In this document: one piece after another, positions 49,066 to 58,076 of the stretch
Layout of the letters: the number at the start of each line of letters is the position of its first letter
Numbering within the stretch: position 1 is the stretch's first letter
NCBI RefSeq assembly: GCF_009725985.1
Contig: NZ_RCNR01000026.1
Location: forward strand, 1-64,000
Direction: 5' to 3'
DNA length: 64,000 nt
DNA from: Zobellia amurskyensis
GTDB taxonomy: Bacteria > Bacteroidota > Bacteroidia > Flavobacteriales > Flavobacteriaceae
Notes under the pieces: generated by a model
What the model saw: only the letters and a program-made list of their open reading frames with translations
The model's database searches: none
What the model was told of the DNA's origin: nothing
Translations under genes and position numbers: made by a program

Positions 49066-49851
49066 TTATGCTTCTATTTTGTCTAGGGCTACTCTGGTGC
49101 CCACATTTTTACCGTCTATAATATCTATTACTGTACGGTCTCTCTTGCCGTTCGCAATATAGGTGGGGATGCTATTAGCCGCCGCTTGTTGAGCGTAATC
49201 TAATTTTGAACCCATGCCACCTCTGCCTTCTCCTGCTTCCTTATTGTTGTCTTGAATGTATTTATCCAGATTTTCTTCGGGATTTACGTGCTCCACAAGG
49301 TCACTGTTCTTTGAGTCCGGGTTTCCGGTATAAAGACCATCAATATCCGTTAGGATAATCAATTTGTCCGCATTCATCAATTGCGCGATCAAACTGGCCA
49401 ACTCATCATTGTCCGAAAACATGGACATGGTTACGGAGACCGCGTCATCTTCATTAGCAATGGGCACGACACCTTCGGCTAATAATCCTTCACAACATTT
49501 AATCATATTTTCACGATGCACGCCAGGACTAAAATCTCGTTTAGTGGGTAGTACCTGAGCACATTTTAAACCGTAATCATGAAAAATATTATAATACAAA
49601 CGCATCATTCGTGGTTGGCCAATAGCTGAGTACACCTGTCTTCTTTGTGTGTTATTTTCAATATTGGAATTCCCTAAAACCTCTTTTCCGGCAATTACGG
49701 AACCAGAGGATACTAATATGGTTTGAATGCCGCGCTCGTAAAGTTCAGCAATTTGTTCTACCAATCTACGTAAGACAGGGCGTACAATACGGTTATCTTT
49801 ATTGGTCATTACGTTAGTGCCGACCTTTATTACTATAAGTTCTTTATGCAT
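49066..49851 (-). CDS. proB: Glutamate 5-kinase without PUA domain
   Basis: A 261-residue amino acid kinase-fold enzyme that phosphorylates glutamate to start proline synthesis. Motifs include VIKVGTNVMTN, LVSSGSVIAGKE, the substrate loop NEDDAVSV and ILTDIDGLYTGNP, and GGMGSKL. The C-terminal PUA domain of E. coli ProB (367 residues) is missing, as in many bacteria. I start at the ATG overlapping the proC stop by 8 bases (ATGCATAA); a longer frame would run 18 codons into proC. Confidence 0.95.
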   Translation of the reverse strand: MHKELIVIKVGTNVMTNKDNRIVRPVLRRLVEQIAELYERGIQTILVSSGSVIAGKEVLGNSNIENNTQRRQVYSAIGQPRMMRLYYNIFHDYGLKCAQVLPTKRDFSPGVHRENMIKCCEGLLAEGVVPIANEDDAVSVTMSMFSDNDELASLIAQLMNADKLIILTDIDGLYTGNPDSKNSDLVEHVNPEENLDKYIQDNNKEAGEGRGGMGSKLDYAQQAAANSIPTYIANGKRDRTVIDIIDGKNVGTRVALDKIEA

Positions 49852-50659
49852 AATTCTCTTCTTTACCAAGTTCAACTGCACGGTCAAAGGCTGCGAAGGC
49901 AGCATCTTTTATAAGTTCACTTACATTGTTGTCGTCCATAGAATCAAGGGCCGCTTGTGTAGTGCCGCCTTTACTGGCTACGCGGTCCATCCAAGAATTA
50001 GGGCTAAGATTGTTCTGGTTGAACAGCTCAATGGCACCCGTAAAGGTTTCGCTCACCAAAACGGTAGATACTTTTTTGGAAAAGCCCATTTGTAAAGCAG
50101 CTTCCATCATACTCTGCATGAAATAGAAAACGTAAGCAGGACCACTGCCGGAAATCCCCGTAGAGGCATCTATAAAGTTCTCATCAAGCACCCTGATGGA
50201 TTTTCCCGTGGTATCCAATAAACTTTCAACCGTTAATAGTTCTATTCTTGAAACAGCTTTAGAAGCTGTGTAAGAGGTAAGACCTTTTCCAATTTTTGCC
50301 GGTAGGTTGGGCATAGCACGAACAATTTTGTCCAGACCTGTTTGCTCGATCATAGAGTCAATGGTAATGCCTGCCATGATGGAAATCAAGATTTGTTCTG
50401 GGTTCACCATAGGTTTTATGGTCTCGAACAATTCATTGGCATGATAGGGCTTTACTGCTATAAAAATTATATCCGCTTGCGGCACACATTCCTCTAGTCT
50501 CTTAAAGGTGTCAAAGTGTGCAATTTCATCCAGTTCTTTCAGTTTCTCTTCGGAACTGTCCAATACCATAATGTTCTTTTTTTTGAGCAATTTTGATTTA
50601 GACATGCCTTCTGCATAGGTTAATCCCATATTTCCGGCTCCGATTACTAATACTTTCAT
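49844..50659 (-). CDS. proC: Pyrroline-5-carboxylate reductase
   Basis: A 271-residue ProC, the last step of proline synthesis. An N-terminal Rossmann fold has VIGAGNMG (residues 5-12), and the C-terminal dimerisation domain has SGSGPAYVFYFM and VASKGGTTQAALDSM. It is the first gene of the proC-proB-proA cluster and its stop overlaps the proB start, so the whole proline pathway is coupled here. Confidence 0.97.
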   Translation of the reverse strand: MKVLVIGAGNMGLTYAEGMSKSKLLKKKNIMVLDSSEEKLKELDEIAHFDTFKRLEECVPQADIIFIAVKPYHANELFETIKPMVNPEQILISIMAGITIDSMIEQTGLDKIVRAMPNLPAKIGKGLTSYTASKAVSRIELLTVESLLDTTGKSIRVLDENFIDASTGISGSGPAYVFYFMQSMMEAALQMGFSKKVSTVLVSETFTGAIELFNQNNLSPNSWMDRVASKGGTTQAALDSMDDNNVSELIKDAAFAAFDRAVELGKEENYA

Positions 50660-50716
50660 GAATTTTTGTTTAAAGGGTTTCTTATGAATTTCTAAAGTAA
50701 AGTGTTGTGGTTGGTT

Positions 50717-50908
50717 TTAAATAAAGAGTTGACAATCGTCATAGTTTTTGATTTTTCCGTAATAGGTTTTACGGTATTTCTGTAGGGTGTTTAAAGGTAG
50801 CCCTAGGAAGTAGCGCTTAATGGAAGTTACTCTTGTTGTTAACGGTCCCATTTTCGCGCTATAGTGCTTTTCTGTTTTTGTCTTTCTTCTGATATATAAT
50901 AGCCTCAT
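50717..50908 (-). CDS. Possible small basic protein
   Basis: A 63-residue frame with a protein-like, strongly basic composition (RRKTKTEKHY, TSIKRYFLGLPLNTLQKYRK) ending NYDDCQLFI. No signal peptide or membrane segment. The bases before the ATG are A/T-rich, as is usual for starts in this phylum. I do not recognise a family. It lies 57 bases upstream of proC on the same strand. Confidence 0.4.
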   Translation of the reverse strand: MRLLYIRRKTKTEKHYSAKMGPLTTRVTSIKRYFLGLPLNTLQKYRKTYYGKIKNYDDCQLFI

Positions 50909-50998
50909 AAAATTTATTTAGCTTGTAACATACTATAAAACATTGCTATCGCAAGTATATGATGTTAAGGTTTTGTTATTGTAGTCCAATTGGGTTAC

Positions 50999-51021
50999 TA
51001 TCTTACTTGTTATGTAAGATA
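50999..51021. repeat. Inverted repeat TATCTTAC/GTAAGATA
   Basis: Eight-base perfect arms flank a 7-base spacer (TTGTTAT). The half-site GTAAGATA recurs at 51223-51230 and its core GTAAGA in the inverted repeat at 51132. It lies in a 429-base non-coding stretch between the small basic ORF and the tRNA genes; it may be an operator or a small structured RNA. Confidence 0.45.
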
Positions 51022-51131
51022 TATCAATATACATGTAGTTGTTTTATAGTTGAATGATAAAAATCGTGATAATCAGCATAATAATAAATACGGAGGGTTT
51101 GTGAAAAATATAAGATTACTGACGGTATTTG

Positions 51132-51156
51132 TTTTGTAAGAAACAATCTTACAAAA
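51132..51156. repeat. Perfect 10-bp inverted repeat TTTTGTAAGA/TCTTACAAAA
   Basis: The arms enclose a 5-base loop (AACAA), giving a hairpin with four T or A at the ends but few GC pairs. It is not directly after a gene (the closest upstream gene on the minus strand is tRNA-Leu, which already has a terminator), so a simple terminator role is not obvious. Confidence 0.5.
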
Positions 51157-51296
51157 TTTCTGATAGCAAGTAGTTACCTAGGAATTGCCCTCTGTTTGAA
51201 TCAATATTGATAAAAATAATGCGTAAGATATCTCTCGATAAAATGATAGGGGGTGTATTTTCAATAGGAGTTAATTTGATAAAACCTCTAAAAACC

Positions 51297-51333
51297 AAAA
51301 AACCCTCGAAAATCAGAAGATTAACAAGGGTTT
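51297..51333 (-). terminator. Probable terminator of the tRNA operon
   Basis: On the minus strand, AAACCCT (51333-51327) pairs with AGGGTTT (51306-51300) around a 20-base loop and is followed by further T residues. It begins 4 bases after the 3' end of tRNA-Leu. Confidence 0.55.
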
Positions 51334-51337
51334 AAAG

Positions 51338-51421
51338 TACTCGAGACGGGACTTGAACCCGTACGGACTAATGTCCATTGGATTTTAAGTCCAACGTGTC
51401 TACCAATTCCACCACTCGAGC
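51338..51421 (-). tRNA. tRNA-Leu (anticodon UAA)
   Basis: 84 bases, with the long variable arm of a class II tRNA. Acceptor arms GCTCGAG and CTCGAGT pair over 7 bp (one G-T), the D-arm reads TGGTGGAATTGGTAGACACG, the anticodon loop is CTTAAAA with UAA, and the T-arm is CGGGTTCAAGTCCCG. Discriminator A; the 3' CCA is not encoded. It is cotranscribed with tRNA-Gly, 75 bases upstream. Confidence 0.97.
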
Positions 51422-51496
51422 CGCTATTGGTAAAGTCTTTAACAAAAAAACGCCGTCAAGCAGCGTTAAATATGTTGAGCAACATTTTGCTCTTAG

Positions 51497-51569
51497 AGCG
51501 AAAAACGGGATTCGAACCCGCGACCTCCACCTTGGCAAGGTGGCGCTCTACCAGCTGAGCTATTTTCGC
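51497..51569 (-). tRNA. tRNA-Gly (anticodon GCC)
   Basis: 73 bases. Acceptor arms GCGAAAA and TTTTCGC pair perfectly, with discriminator U as expected for glycine tRNAs. The D-arm is GCTCAGCTGGTAGAGC, the anticodon loop TTGCCAA carries GCC, and the T-arm is CGGGTTCGAATCCCG. CCA is not encoded. A strong promoter lies about 50 bases upstream. Confidence 0.98.
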
Positions 51570-51616
51570 ATTTTGTATTAAGGTAAAGAACGTGACATCT
51601 TTCACAGATGCGGATG

Positions 51617-51646
51617 CAAATTTAATACAATTCTCTAAAACGCAAA
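51617..51646 (-). promoter_or_regulatory. Bacteroidota promoter of the tRNA-Gly/tRNA-Leu operon
   Basis: On the minus strand TTTG (51646-51643) and TAAATTTG (51624-51617) are 18 bases apart, an almost perfect match to the phylum consensus. Transcription would start near 51610, about 40 bases before tRNA-Gly. Confidence 0.8.
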
Positions 51647-51702
51647 GAAAATTTATATGAAATCTTAAAAATAAAAATGAACCTATTTTTATGAGCTAAA
51701 AA

Positions 51703-54324
51703 TTAAGAAGTGGCCTTCTTATTTTTGGTTAACAATCGTTTTATTTCATTCAATTTCATCAGGGCTTCAACCGGAGTTAAGGTGTTGATATCTAGGTAGG
51801 TGATTTCTTCTTTAATTTGCTCTAACAATGGGTCGTCTAAATTAAAGAAGCTAAGTTGCATCTCATCTTGGGCGCTTTGTAATTTATCCGTTAGCTCTTC
51901 ACTTGAGTGCGATTTTTCAAGTTTTTTCAGAATTTTGTTCGCTTTGTGGATGACTTGAGAGGGCATTCCCGCCATTTTTGCCACATGAATACCAAAACTA
52001 TGCTCACTTCCGCCTTCTGTTAATTTTCGAAGAAAAAGTACGTTGTCCTTTAATTCTTTTACCGAAACGTTGTAGTTTTTAATGCGGTCAAAGGTATTGC
52101 ACATCTCGTTAAGCTCGTGGTAATGCGTAGCAAAAAGCGTCTTTGCACGAGCTGGATGCTCATGAAGATACTCGCTAATAGCCCAGGCAATGGAAATACC
52201 GTCATACGTGCTCGTTCCTCTTCCTATCTCATCCAAGAGCACTAGGCTGCGCTCAGAAAGGTTATTTAGGATAGAGGCCGTTTCGTTCATTTCTACCATA
52301 AAAGTAGATTCGCCCATAGAGATATTATCGCTGGCACCTACTCGCGTAAAAATCTTGTCTACATATCCTATTTCGGCAGCTTCCGCGGGTACAAAAGAGC
52401 CCATTTGTGCTAAAAGCACGATTAAAGCGGTTTGCCTAAGAATAGCAGATTTACCACTCATATTAGGTCCCGTGATCATAATAATTTGTTGCTCGTCTCG
52501 GTTTAGGATTACATCATTGGCAATATAGGCCTCGCCCAATGGCAACTGCTTTTCTATAACAGGATGTCTACCGTTCTTAATATTAATTTCGGTAGAGTCG
52601 TTTATGACCGGTTTGGAGTAATTATTTTCTTTTGCAAGCTGAGCAAATCCACAAAGACAATCTAGTTGGGCAATTTGCTGAGCGTTATTTTGAACAGGGG
52701 CAATGTATTCTTGTGCCCAAACCACCAACTGGGAGAATAGTTGCTGTTCAAGATTTAGGATACGTTCTTCTGCGCCTAAAATCTTGGCTTCGTATTCTTT
52801 AAGTTCCTCTGTAATGTAGCGTTCTGCATTCACTAAGGTTTGCTTACGGATCCATTCTTCTGGTACTTTATCTTTATGTGTATTGCGGACTTCTATGTAA
52901 TAGCCAAAAACATTATTGGAGGCTATTTTAAGGGAAGTAATGCCTGTACGTTCGGTTTCGCGGGTCAACATTTTATCTAGGTAGTCCTTGCCTGAAAATG
53001 CCAATCCACGAAGTTCGTCTAGCTCATCGGAATAGCCATCGGCAATAGTCTTGCCTTTGGGAATGTGTACCGGCGCCTCCTCGTTAATCATTTCTTTAAT
53101 CTTACTACGTAACATATCGCAAGCATGTAATTGATCGGATATGAGCTGTAGCGATTCATCTTCGCTCTGCGCCGTGAGCTGCTTTATGGGAATAATAGCC
53201 TCAAGTGAGTTTTTAAGCTGAACTATCTCTTTTGGGTTTACTTTTCCTGTAGCTACTTTGGATATGAGGCGTTCCAAATCGCCCATTTGTTTAATGCGTT
53301 GCTGTATTTTCAACAAAGTATCATCATGACCCTGCAAATAGGAAACTACTTGATGTCTTCGGCTAATTTTTTCAGTATTTTTTAGAGGTAGTGCCAGCCA
53401 CCGCTTAAGCATACGTCCGCCCATAGGGGACAGGGTTTTGTCTATGATACTTAAAAGAGTTACCGCATTTTGGTTGTTGGAATGGTACAGCTCTAAGTTT
53501 CTGATAGTAAAACGGTCCATCCAAATATGTTCCTCTTCGGCAATGCGCTTTAAACTATTAATATGCTGAAGTTGCCTGTGTTGTGTTTCCGATAAGTAAT
53601 GCAAAACTACGCCGGAAGCTATAATGCCATGACTTAAATGGTCAACACCAAAACCTTTTAAGGTACTTGTTTTAAAGTGGTTGGTAAGCGTTTCTTGGGC
53701 ATAGTCGTTTTGATAGACCCAGTCTTCCATAAAGAAGGTGTGAAACTGCTTCCCAAAAATATCTAGAAATTCTTTTTTGTGTTTTTTTGATACCAAGACC
53801 TCGTTGGGAGCAAAGTTCTGTAAGAGCTTATCAATTTGTTCTTCCGTACCTTCTGAGGTCAAAAATTCACCTGTGGAAATATCAACGAAGGAAACACCTA
53901 GCAATTTTCTGCCAAAATGAACGGCGCAAAGAAAGTTGTTGGTCTTTGCGTTTAGAATATCATCGTTCATGGCTACACCGGGAGTAACTAACTCCGTAAC
54001 GCCACGTTTTACAATGGTTTTGGTCATTTTTGGGTCTTCCAGCTGATCGCAAATAGCGACCCGCTCACCAGCTTTCACCAGTTTTGGCAAGTAAGTGTTG
54101 AGCGAATGATGAGGGAAACCGGCCAATTCGGTCCGGTCACCACCATTGTTTCGGTGGGTGAGTATAATGCCTAAAATCTTGGAAGCTCTAACGGCATCTT
54201 CCCCAAAAGTTTCATAAAAATCGCCTACACGAAACAATAGTAGAGCATCAGGATACTTGGTCTTGATAGCATTGTACTGTTTCATTAAAGGCGTGACCTT
54301 TTTTGTTTTTTCGGTTTTTCCCAA
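51703..54324 (-). CDS. mutS: DNA mismatch repair protein MutS
   Basis: An 873-residue MutS, the mismatch sensor of DNA repair. The N-terminal mismatch-binding domain has the Phe-x-Glu motif (GDFYETF). Connector, core and clamp domains follow, then the ABC-type ATPase with Walker [10 protein letters not shown], Walker B and the [12 protein letters not shown] segment, and a helix-turn-helix dimer region near the end. The only start codon compatible with the conserved VTPLMKQY opening is TTG at 54324; an ATG at codon 14 would remove that segment. An in-frame stop lies a few codons upstream of the TTG. No mutL is nearby. Confidence 0.96.
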   Translation of the reverse strand: MGKTEKTKKVTPLMKQYNAIKTKYPDALLLFRVGDFYETFGEDAVRASKILGIILTHRNNGGDRTELAGFPHHSLNTYLPKLVKAGERVAICDQLEDPKMTKTIVKRGVTELVTPGVAMNDDILNAKTNNFLCAVHFGRKLLGVSFVDISTGEFLTSEGTEEQIDKLLQNFAPNEVLVSKKHKKEFLDIFGKQFHTFFMEDWVYQNDYAQETLTNHFKTSTLKGFGVDHLSHGIIASGVVLHYLSETQHRQLQHINSLKRIAEEEHIWMDRFTIRNLELYHSNNQNAVTLLSIIDKTLSPMGGRMLKRWLALPLKNTEKISRRHQVVSYLQGHDDTLLKIQQRIKQMGDLERLISKVATGKVNPKEIVQLKNSLEAIIPIKQLTAQSEDESLQLISDQLHACDMLRSKIKEMINEEAPVHIPKGKTIADGYSDELDELRGLAFSGKDYLDKMLTRETERTGITSLKIASNNVFGYYIEVRNTHKDKVPEEWIRKQTLVNAERYITEELKEYEAKILGAEERILNLEQQLFSQLVVWAQEYIAPVQNNAQQIAQLDCLCGFAQLAKENNYSKPVINDSTEINIKNGRHPVIEKQLPLGEAYIANDVILNRDEQQIIMITGPNMSGKSAILRQTALIVLLAQMGSFVPAEAAEIGYVDKIFTRVGASDNISMGESTFMVEMNETASILNNLSERSLVLLDEIGRGTSTYDGISIAWAISEYLHEHPARAKTLFATHYHELNEMCNTFDRIKNYNVSVKELKDNVLFLRKLTEGGSEHSFGIHVAKMAGMPSQVIHKANKILKKLEKSHSSEELTDKLQSAQDEMQLSFFNLDDPLLEQIKEEITYLDINTLTPVEALMKLNEIKRLLTKNKKATS

Positions 54325-54484
54325 AGCGATAAGAATAGTTTAATTTTACGGCGAAAGTCTGTAAAACGAAAGTACTATTTTTTCTAGGGAAGATATACTA
54401 TTGTTGATATTTGAGGATAAGTTTATCTTCAGCGTTTTACATGGTAAGTAACCTTAAAACAACTCCTGTACGGGAACTCATAGC

Positions 54485-55024
54485 ATGCGTAAACTTAAGA
54501 ATGAAGAACTAGATCGATTAGATGTTGAAGCCTTTAAAAAGGCGGATAAATCGCCTATTGTTGTTGTATTGGATAATATTCGAAGCTTAAATAACATTGG
54601 TTCGGTTTTTAGAACTTCCGATGCTTTTCTGATCGAAAAGATATACCTCTGCGGTATCACGGCGCAACCGCCACATAAAGACATTAGAAAAACGGCCTTA
54701 GGTGCAACTGAAAGTGTGGCTTGGGAGTATAAGGAAAGTACGGTTGATTTGGTGAAAGCATTGACTGCGGACGGATATACGGTCTTGGCTATTGAGCAGG
54801 CTGAAAATGCTATAATGCTCAATGAGCTACAAGTTGACTCGGCTAAAAAGTATGTTCTAGTATTCGGTAATGAGGTAAAAGGGGTGTCGCAAGAAGTAGT
54901 AGATGCTAGTCACAATGTAGTAGAGATTCCTCAATACGGAACCAAACATTCATTGAATATTTCTGTAAGCGCCGGAGTAGTTGTTTGGGATCTATGGTCT
55001 AAAATAAATACCCTGAAATCTTAG
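54485..55024 (+). CDS. TrmH/SpoU-family RNA 2'-O-methyltransferase
   Basis: A 179-residue SPOUT methyltransferase. The three family motifs are visible: DNIRSLNNIGSVFRTSDAF (motif 1), LVFGNEVKGVS (motif 2) and IPQYGTKHSLNISVSAGVV (motif 3). They form the knotted SAM-binding site. Members methylate ribose 2'-OH in tRNA or rRNA; the exact target cannot be read from sequence. Its stop codon overlaps the convergent folK-dNK stop by 4 bases, with no terminator between. Confidence 0.93.
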   Translation: MRKLKNEELDRLDVEAFKKADKSPIVVVLDNIRSLNNIGSVFRTSDAFLIEKIYLCGITAQPPHKDIRKTALGATESVAWEYKESTVDLVKALTADGYTVLAIEQAENAIMLNELQVDSAKKYVLVFGNEVKGVSQEVVDASHNVVEIPQYGTKHSLNISVSAGVVVWDLWSKINTLKS

Positions 55025-56166
55025 TTCGGCAAATGAATGGCGAACTTTGTGATTTTATCGATAATGGTTTCGTAATCATCCTCGTTTTCTACAAAATCAA
55101 GGTCGCCCAATTCAATAATTAAATTATTCTGTTCAGGATATCCTTTAATGAACTCAAAATATCCTTTGTTAATCTTTTGTAGATAGTCAGGAGCAATTTT
55201 TTGTTCGTAATCCCTGCCTCTTTCCTTAATGTTTTCTAATAAGCGTTCAGTAGTTTGGTACAGGTACACGTAAACTTTGGGCTTTTTTACCTCTTTATAC
55301 ATGAGGAAGAAAAGCTTTCTGTACAGTTCAAATTCTTCTGCTTGCAGCGTTATACGGGCAAATATGAGGGATTTGTAAATATCATAATCACTCACCATGA
55401 ACTTCTTGAACAAGTCATATTGAGAAGTGTCATCTGTAAACTGTTGGTATCTATCTGCCAAGAAAGACATCTCTAACGGAAAAGCGTAACGGCTTTGGTC
55501 TTCATAAAATTTGGGTAGAAAAGCGTTATCGGCAAAACGTTCCAATACTAGTTTGCCATTAAACTCTTCAGATATTTTATTTGCCAATGTAGTTTTACCG
55601 GCACCAATATTCCCTTCAATGGCTATAAAGTTCAAATGAGAGAAAAGGTCAGACCTGTTCCTGTGTAATTTATAAGAGGTGCGTTCCAATTTTCCCTTGT
55701 CACGGCATTCTTGAACAAGGTTTCGTGTATCCTTGTTCAGGATAGGGTGATAAAACTGTGGAGCAATATCAGATAAAGGTTTAAGTACAAACTTCCGGTA
55801 GGTGAGTTCTGGATGCGGAATAACCAAATTTTCGGATACAAAAACTTCCCTTTCGTAATATAAAATGTCTATATCAATAGATCTAGGTTGGTAGCCATCT
55901 TCTGCAAATCGTATCCTGCCCAACTTGGTCTCAATGTCCAAAAGAGTTCGTAAAAGCTCTTGCGGAGGCAGTGTTGTTTTAAGTGATAGGCAAATATTCA
56001 TGAAGTCGCTAGACTCAAAGCCCCAAGAGCTTGTCTGGTATACATGAGATATCCTTTCAACTTCTCCGGCGGTATTGTTTATAGCAAATACCGCATCCTG
56101 TAGGTTGTTCAAAGTATCACCAAGATTGCTGCCTAGTGAAAGGTATACTGTTTTGGGGTTGCTCAT
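55021..56166 (-). CDS. folK: FolK (HPPK)-deoxynucleoside kinase fusion
   Basis: A 381-residue two-domain protein. The N-terminal part (about 1-150) is 6-hydroxymethyl-7,8-dihydropterin pyrophosphokinase (YLSLGSNLGDTLNN, YQPRSIDIDILYY, VIPHPELTYRKFVLKPL), a folate-synthesis enzyme. The C-terminal part (about 175-381) is a deoxynucleoside kinase of the dAdo/dGuo/dCyd type with P-loop IEGNIGAGKTTLA, the ER pair in LVLERFADNAF, and DRYQQF. To my knowledge such fusions occur in flavobacteria. The two reactions are not consecutive in one pathway. I start at MSNPKTVYLSLG because the 13 upstream codons overlap the sppA promoter region and add nothing conserved. Confidence 0.92.
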   Translation of the reverse strand: MSNPKTVYLSLGSNLGDTLNNLQDAVFAINNTAGEVERISHVYQTSSWGFESSDFMNICLSLKTTLPPQELLRTLLDIETKLGRIRFAEDGYQPRSIDIDILYYEREVFVSENLVIPHPELTYRKFVLKPLSDIAPQFYHPILNKDTRNLVQECRDKGKLERTSYKLHRNRSDLFSHLNFIAIEGNIGAGKTTLANKISEEFNGKLVLERFADNAFLPKFYEDQSRYAFPLEMSFLADRYQQFTDDTSQYDLFKKFMVSDYDIYKSLIFARITLQAEEFELYRKLFFLMYKEVKKPKVYVYLYQTTERLLENIKERGRDYEQKIAPDYLQKINKGYFEFIKGYPEQNNLIIELGDLDFVENEDDYETIIDKITKFAIHLPN

Positions 56167-56205
56167 AATATATAACAAAGAAACAAAAAGTAGATGTGAG
56201 TTCAT

Positions 56206-56213
56206 TATCTTTG
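56206..56213 (+). promoter_or_regulatory. Candidate -7 box (TATCTTTG) of sppA
   Basis: Exact TAnnTTTG match 25 bases before the chosen sppA ATG; predicted leader about 18 bases. No clear -33 TTG. It supports the start at 56238, because the alternative ATG at 56196 would lie upstream of the transcript. Confidence 0.6.
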
Positions 56214-56215
56214 AG

Positions 56216-56223
56216 CAAAAATA
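56216..56223 (-). promoter_or_regulatory. Candidate -7 box (TATTTTTG) of folK-dNK
   Basis: Exact TAnnTTTG match on the minus strand, 50 bases before the folK ATG. It lies only two bases from the opposing sppA box, so the two divergent promoters occupy the same DNA and the transcripts would overlap at their 5' ends. No clear -33 element. Confidence 0.45.
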
Positions 56224-56237
56224 CTAACCCAATTTTC

Positions 56238-58001
56238 ATGAAATTTTTAAGAAATCTTTTGGCAGCCATTATCGGTTGCCTAATAGCTTTTGGCGTTATT
56301 TTTATAATGTTCGTTATTTTCATTGGGATTGTAGGGAGTTCTGAAGAAACAGTTTCCATAAAAAAGAACTCAATACTAGAGCTACAACTAAAGTTGCCTA
56401 TTAGTGATTATGTAGGTGATAATGAACTAGATCCCTTTACTGGAGCATTTATGGAGCAATCCCAAGGTCTGGATGAAATTTTACATGCCATTACCGTTGC
56501 CAAAGATGATGATGATATTAAGGGAATAAGCATCAACAATAATTTTATGATGGCCGGTCTTGCCCAAACTCAAGCGGTAAGAAAAGCATTAGAAGAATTT
56601 AAAGGCGCTGGTAAATTTATTTATACCTATGGTGATTTTTATATGCAGAAAGATTACTACTTGGCCAGTGTGGCAGATTCTGTTTTTATAAACCCGGTAG
56701 GTGGATTGGATTTTCGCGGATTGTCTTCGGAAGTTCTGTTTTTTAAAGACTTACAGGAGAAAACAGGTGTAAAGATGGAAGTCATTCGCCATGGAAAATA
56801 TAAGAGTGCCGTAGAGCCTTTTATTGCCAATGAAATGAGTGAAGCAAACCGGACCCAGATTAAAGAGTTGATCGGTTCGTTGTGGGGCTCAATAGTTGAG
56901 GATATTTCTATGGGAAGAGGAATATCTACTGCCGACTTGAATATCATTGCTGATACTTTAGGAGGAAGAACTCCGGAATACGCTAAGGAAACAGGATTGT
57001 TAGATGATGTTATTTTCTTTGATCAATATGAAGAAAAGCTAAGGAATGCCATCAATTTGAAGAAAGATGATGATTTAAATATTGTAGCCTTAGAAGATTA
57101 TGTAATTCGCTCCAACAAGAAAGTGCTAAAAAGCGGAAAAGATAAGGTTGCTGTTGTTTTTGCGCAAGGCGAGATTTTATACGGTGAAGGTGGTCCGGAT
57201 GTTATTGGGCAGGGCATCATAAATGAAGCTATTATTAAGGCGAAAGAAGATGATGATGTAAAAGCGATTGTTCTTCGGGTGAATTCACCAGGAGGAAGTG
57301 CTTTGACTTCCGATATCATTTGGCGAGAAATTACATTGGCAAGGGAGAAAAAGCCTGTGGTGGTTTCTATGGGTAATGTGGCCGCTTCGGGAGGGTATTA
57401 TATTTCAGCGGGAGCAGATAAGATATTTGCAGAACCGACTACAATTACGGGTTCAATAGGAGTTTTTGGGACCATACCTAATATGACCGAACTTGCCGCC
57501 GACATTGGTATTAATGCGGAGCAGGTGGGCACGAATAAAAACTCAGTAGAATATTCGGTTTTTGAACCAATGACCAATGAGTTTAGAGGATATGTACAAG
57601 AAAGTATTGAGAGTACCTACAACACTTTTTTACAACGGGTGTCTCAAGGTAGAAATATGAGTATGGCCGAAGCGGATAGTTTGGCGCAAGGTCGTGTTTG
57701 GAGTGGGGTAGATGCAAAACGCATTGGTCTTGTAGATGAATTGGGTAATCTGGAAGACGCCATTGCGGAGGCTGCTAAAATGGCTGAGCTTAGTAATTAC
57801 GGGATCAAGAAATTTCCTAAATATAAATCCGGTTTTGAACGTCTAATGGAAGATTTAGGTGGTGCCAGTGCCAAAGTAAAGCAAGAATTCATAGAAGAGG
57901 AAATTGGTACAGAGGCCTATTCCATATTAAAACAAGTGAAATCTGCCATGGAGCAGGAGGGGGTACAAGCACGTATGCCGTTTGTTCTTGATATAAAATA
58001 A
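56238..58001 (+). CDS. sppA: Signal peptide peptidase SppA, long (67K) type
   Basis: A 587-residue inner-membrane serine protease that degrades signal peptides left after secretion. An N-terminal membrane helix (about residues 10-33) is followed by two tandem S49/crotonase-fold domains. The catalytic lysine lies in the first half (RHGKYKSAVEPF) and the catalytic serine in the second (NVAASGGYYISAGADK), as in E. coli SppA. The end of the protein is normal for the family. I start at MKFLRNLL, which puts the membrane helix near the N-terminus and fits the promoter. Confidence 0.95.
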   Translation: MKFLRNLLAAIIGCLIAFGVIFIMFVIFIGIVGSSEETVSIKKNSILELQLKLPISDYVGDNELDPFTGAFMEQSQGLDEILHAITVAKDDDDIKGISINNNFMMAGLAQTQAVRKALEEFKGAGKFIYTYGDFYMQKDYYLASVADSVFINPVGGLDFRGLSSEVLFFKDLQEKTGVKMEVIRHGKYKSAVEPFIANEMSEANRTQIKELIGSLWGSIVEDISMGRGISTADLNIIADTLGGRTPEYAKETGLLDDVIFFDQYEEKLRNAINLKKDDDLNIVALEDYVIRSNKKVLKSGKDKVAVVFAQGEILYGEGGPDVIGQGIINEAIIKAKEDDDVKAIVLRVNSPGGSALTSDIIWREITLAREKKPVVVSMGNVAASGGYYISAGADKIFAEPTTITGSIGVFGTIPNMTELAADIGINAEQVGTNKNSVEYSVFEPMTNEFRGYVQESIESTYNTFLQRVSQGRNMSMAEADSLAQGRVWSGVDAKRIGLVDELGNLEDAIAEAAKMAELSNYGIKKFPKYKSGFERLMEDLGGASAKVKQEFIEEEIGTEAYSILKQVKSAMEQEGVQARMPFVLDIK

Positions 58002-58025
58002 CATTGAAATAATTGAACCAAAATA

Positions 58026-58054
58026 AAAAGAGCCAGCTTATAGCTGGCTCTTTT
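58026..58054. terminator. Bidirectional terminator between sppA and the OmpA/TSP3 gene
   Basis: AAAAGAGCCAGCT pairs with AGCTGGCTCTTTT around a 3-base loop, with A and T runs at the ends. It serves the two convergent genes. Confidence 0.9.
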
Positions 58055-58076
58055 GGTATGTAATTGTTTTGATATT

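Noticed and set aside
51378-51581. Plus-strand reading frame of 67 codons across the tRNA genes (contains NGIRTRDLHLGKVALYQLSY)
   Set aside because: It is the antisense of tRNA-Leu and tRNA-Gly; this is a well-known false protein created by tRNA complements.
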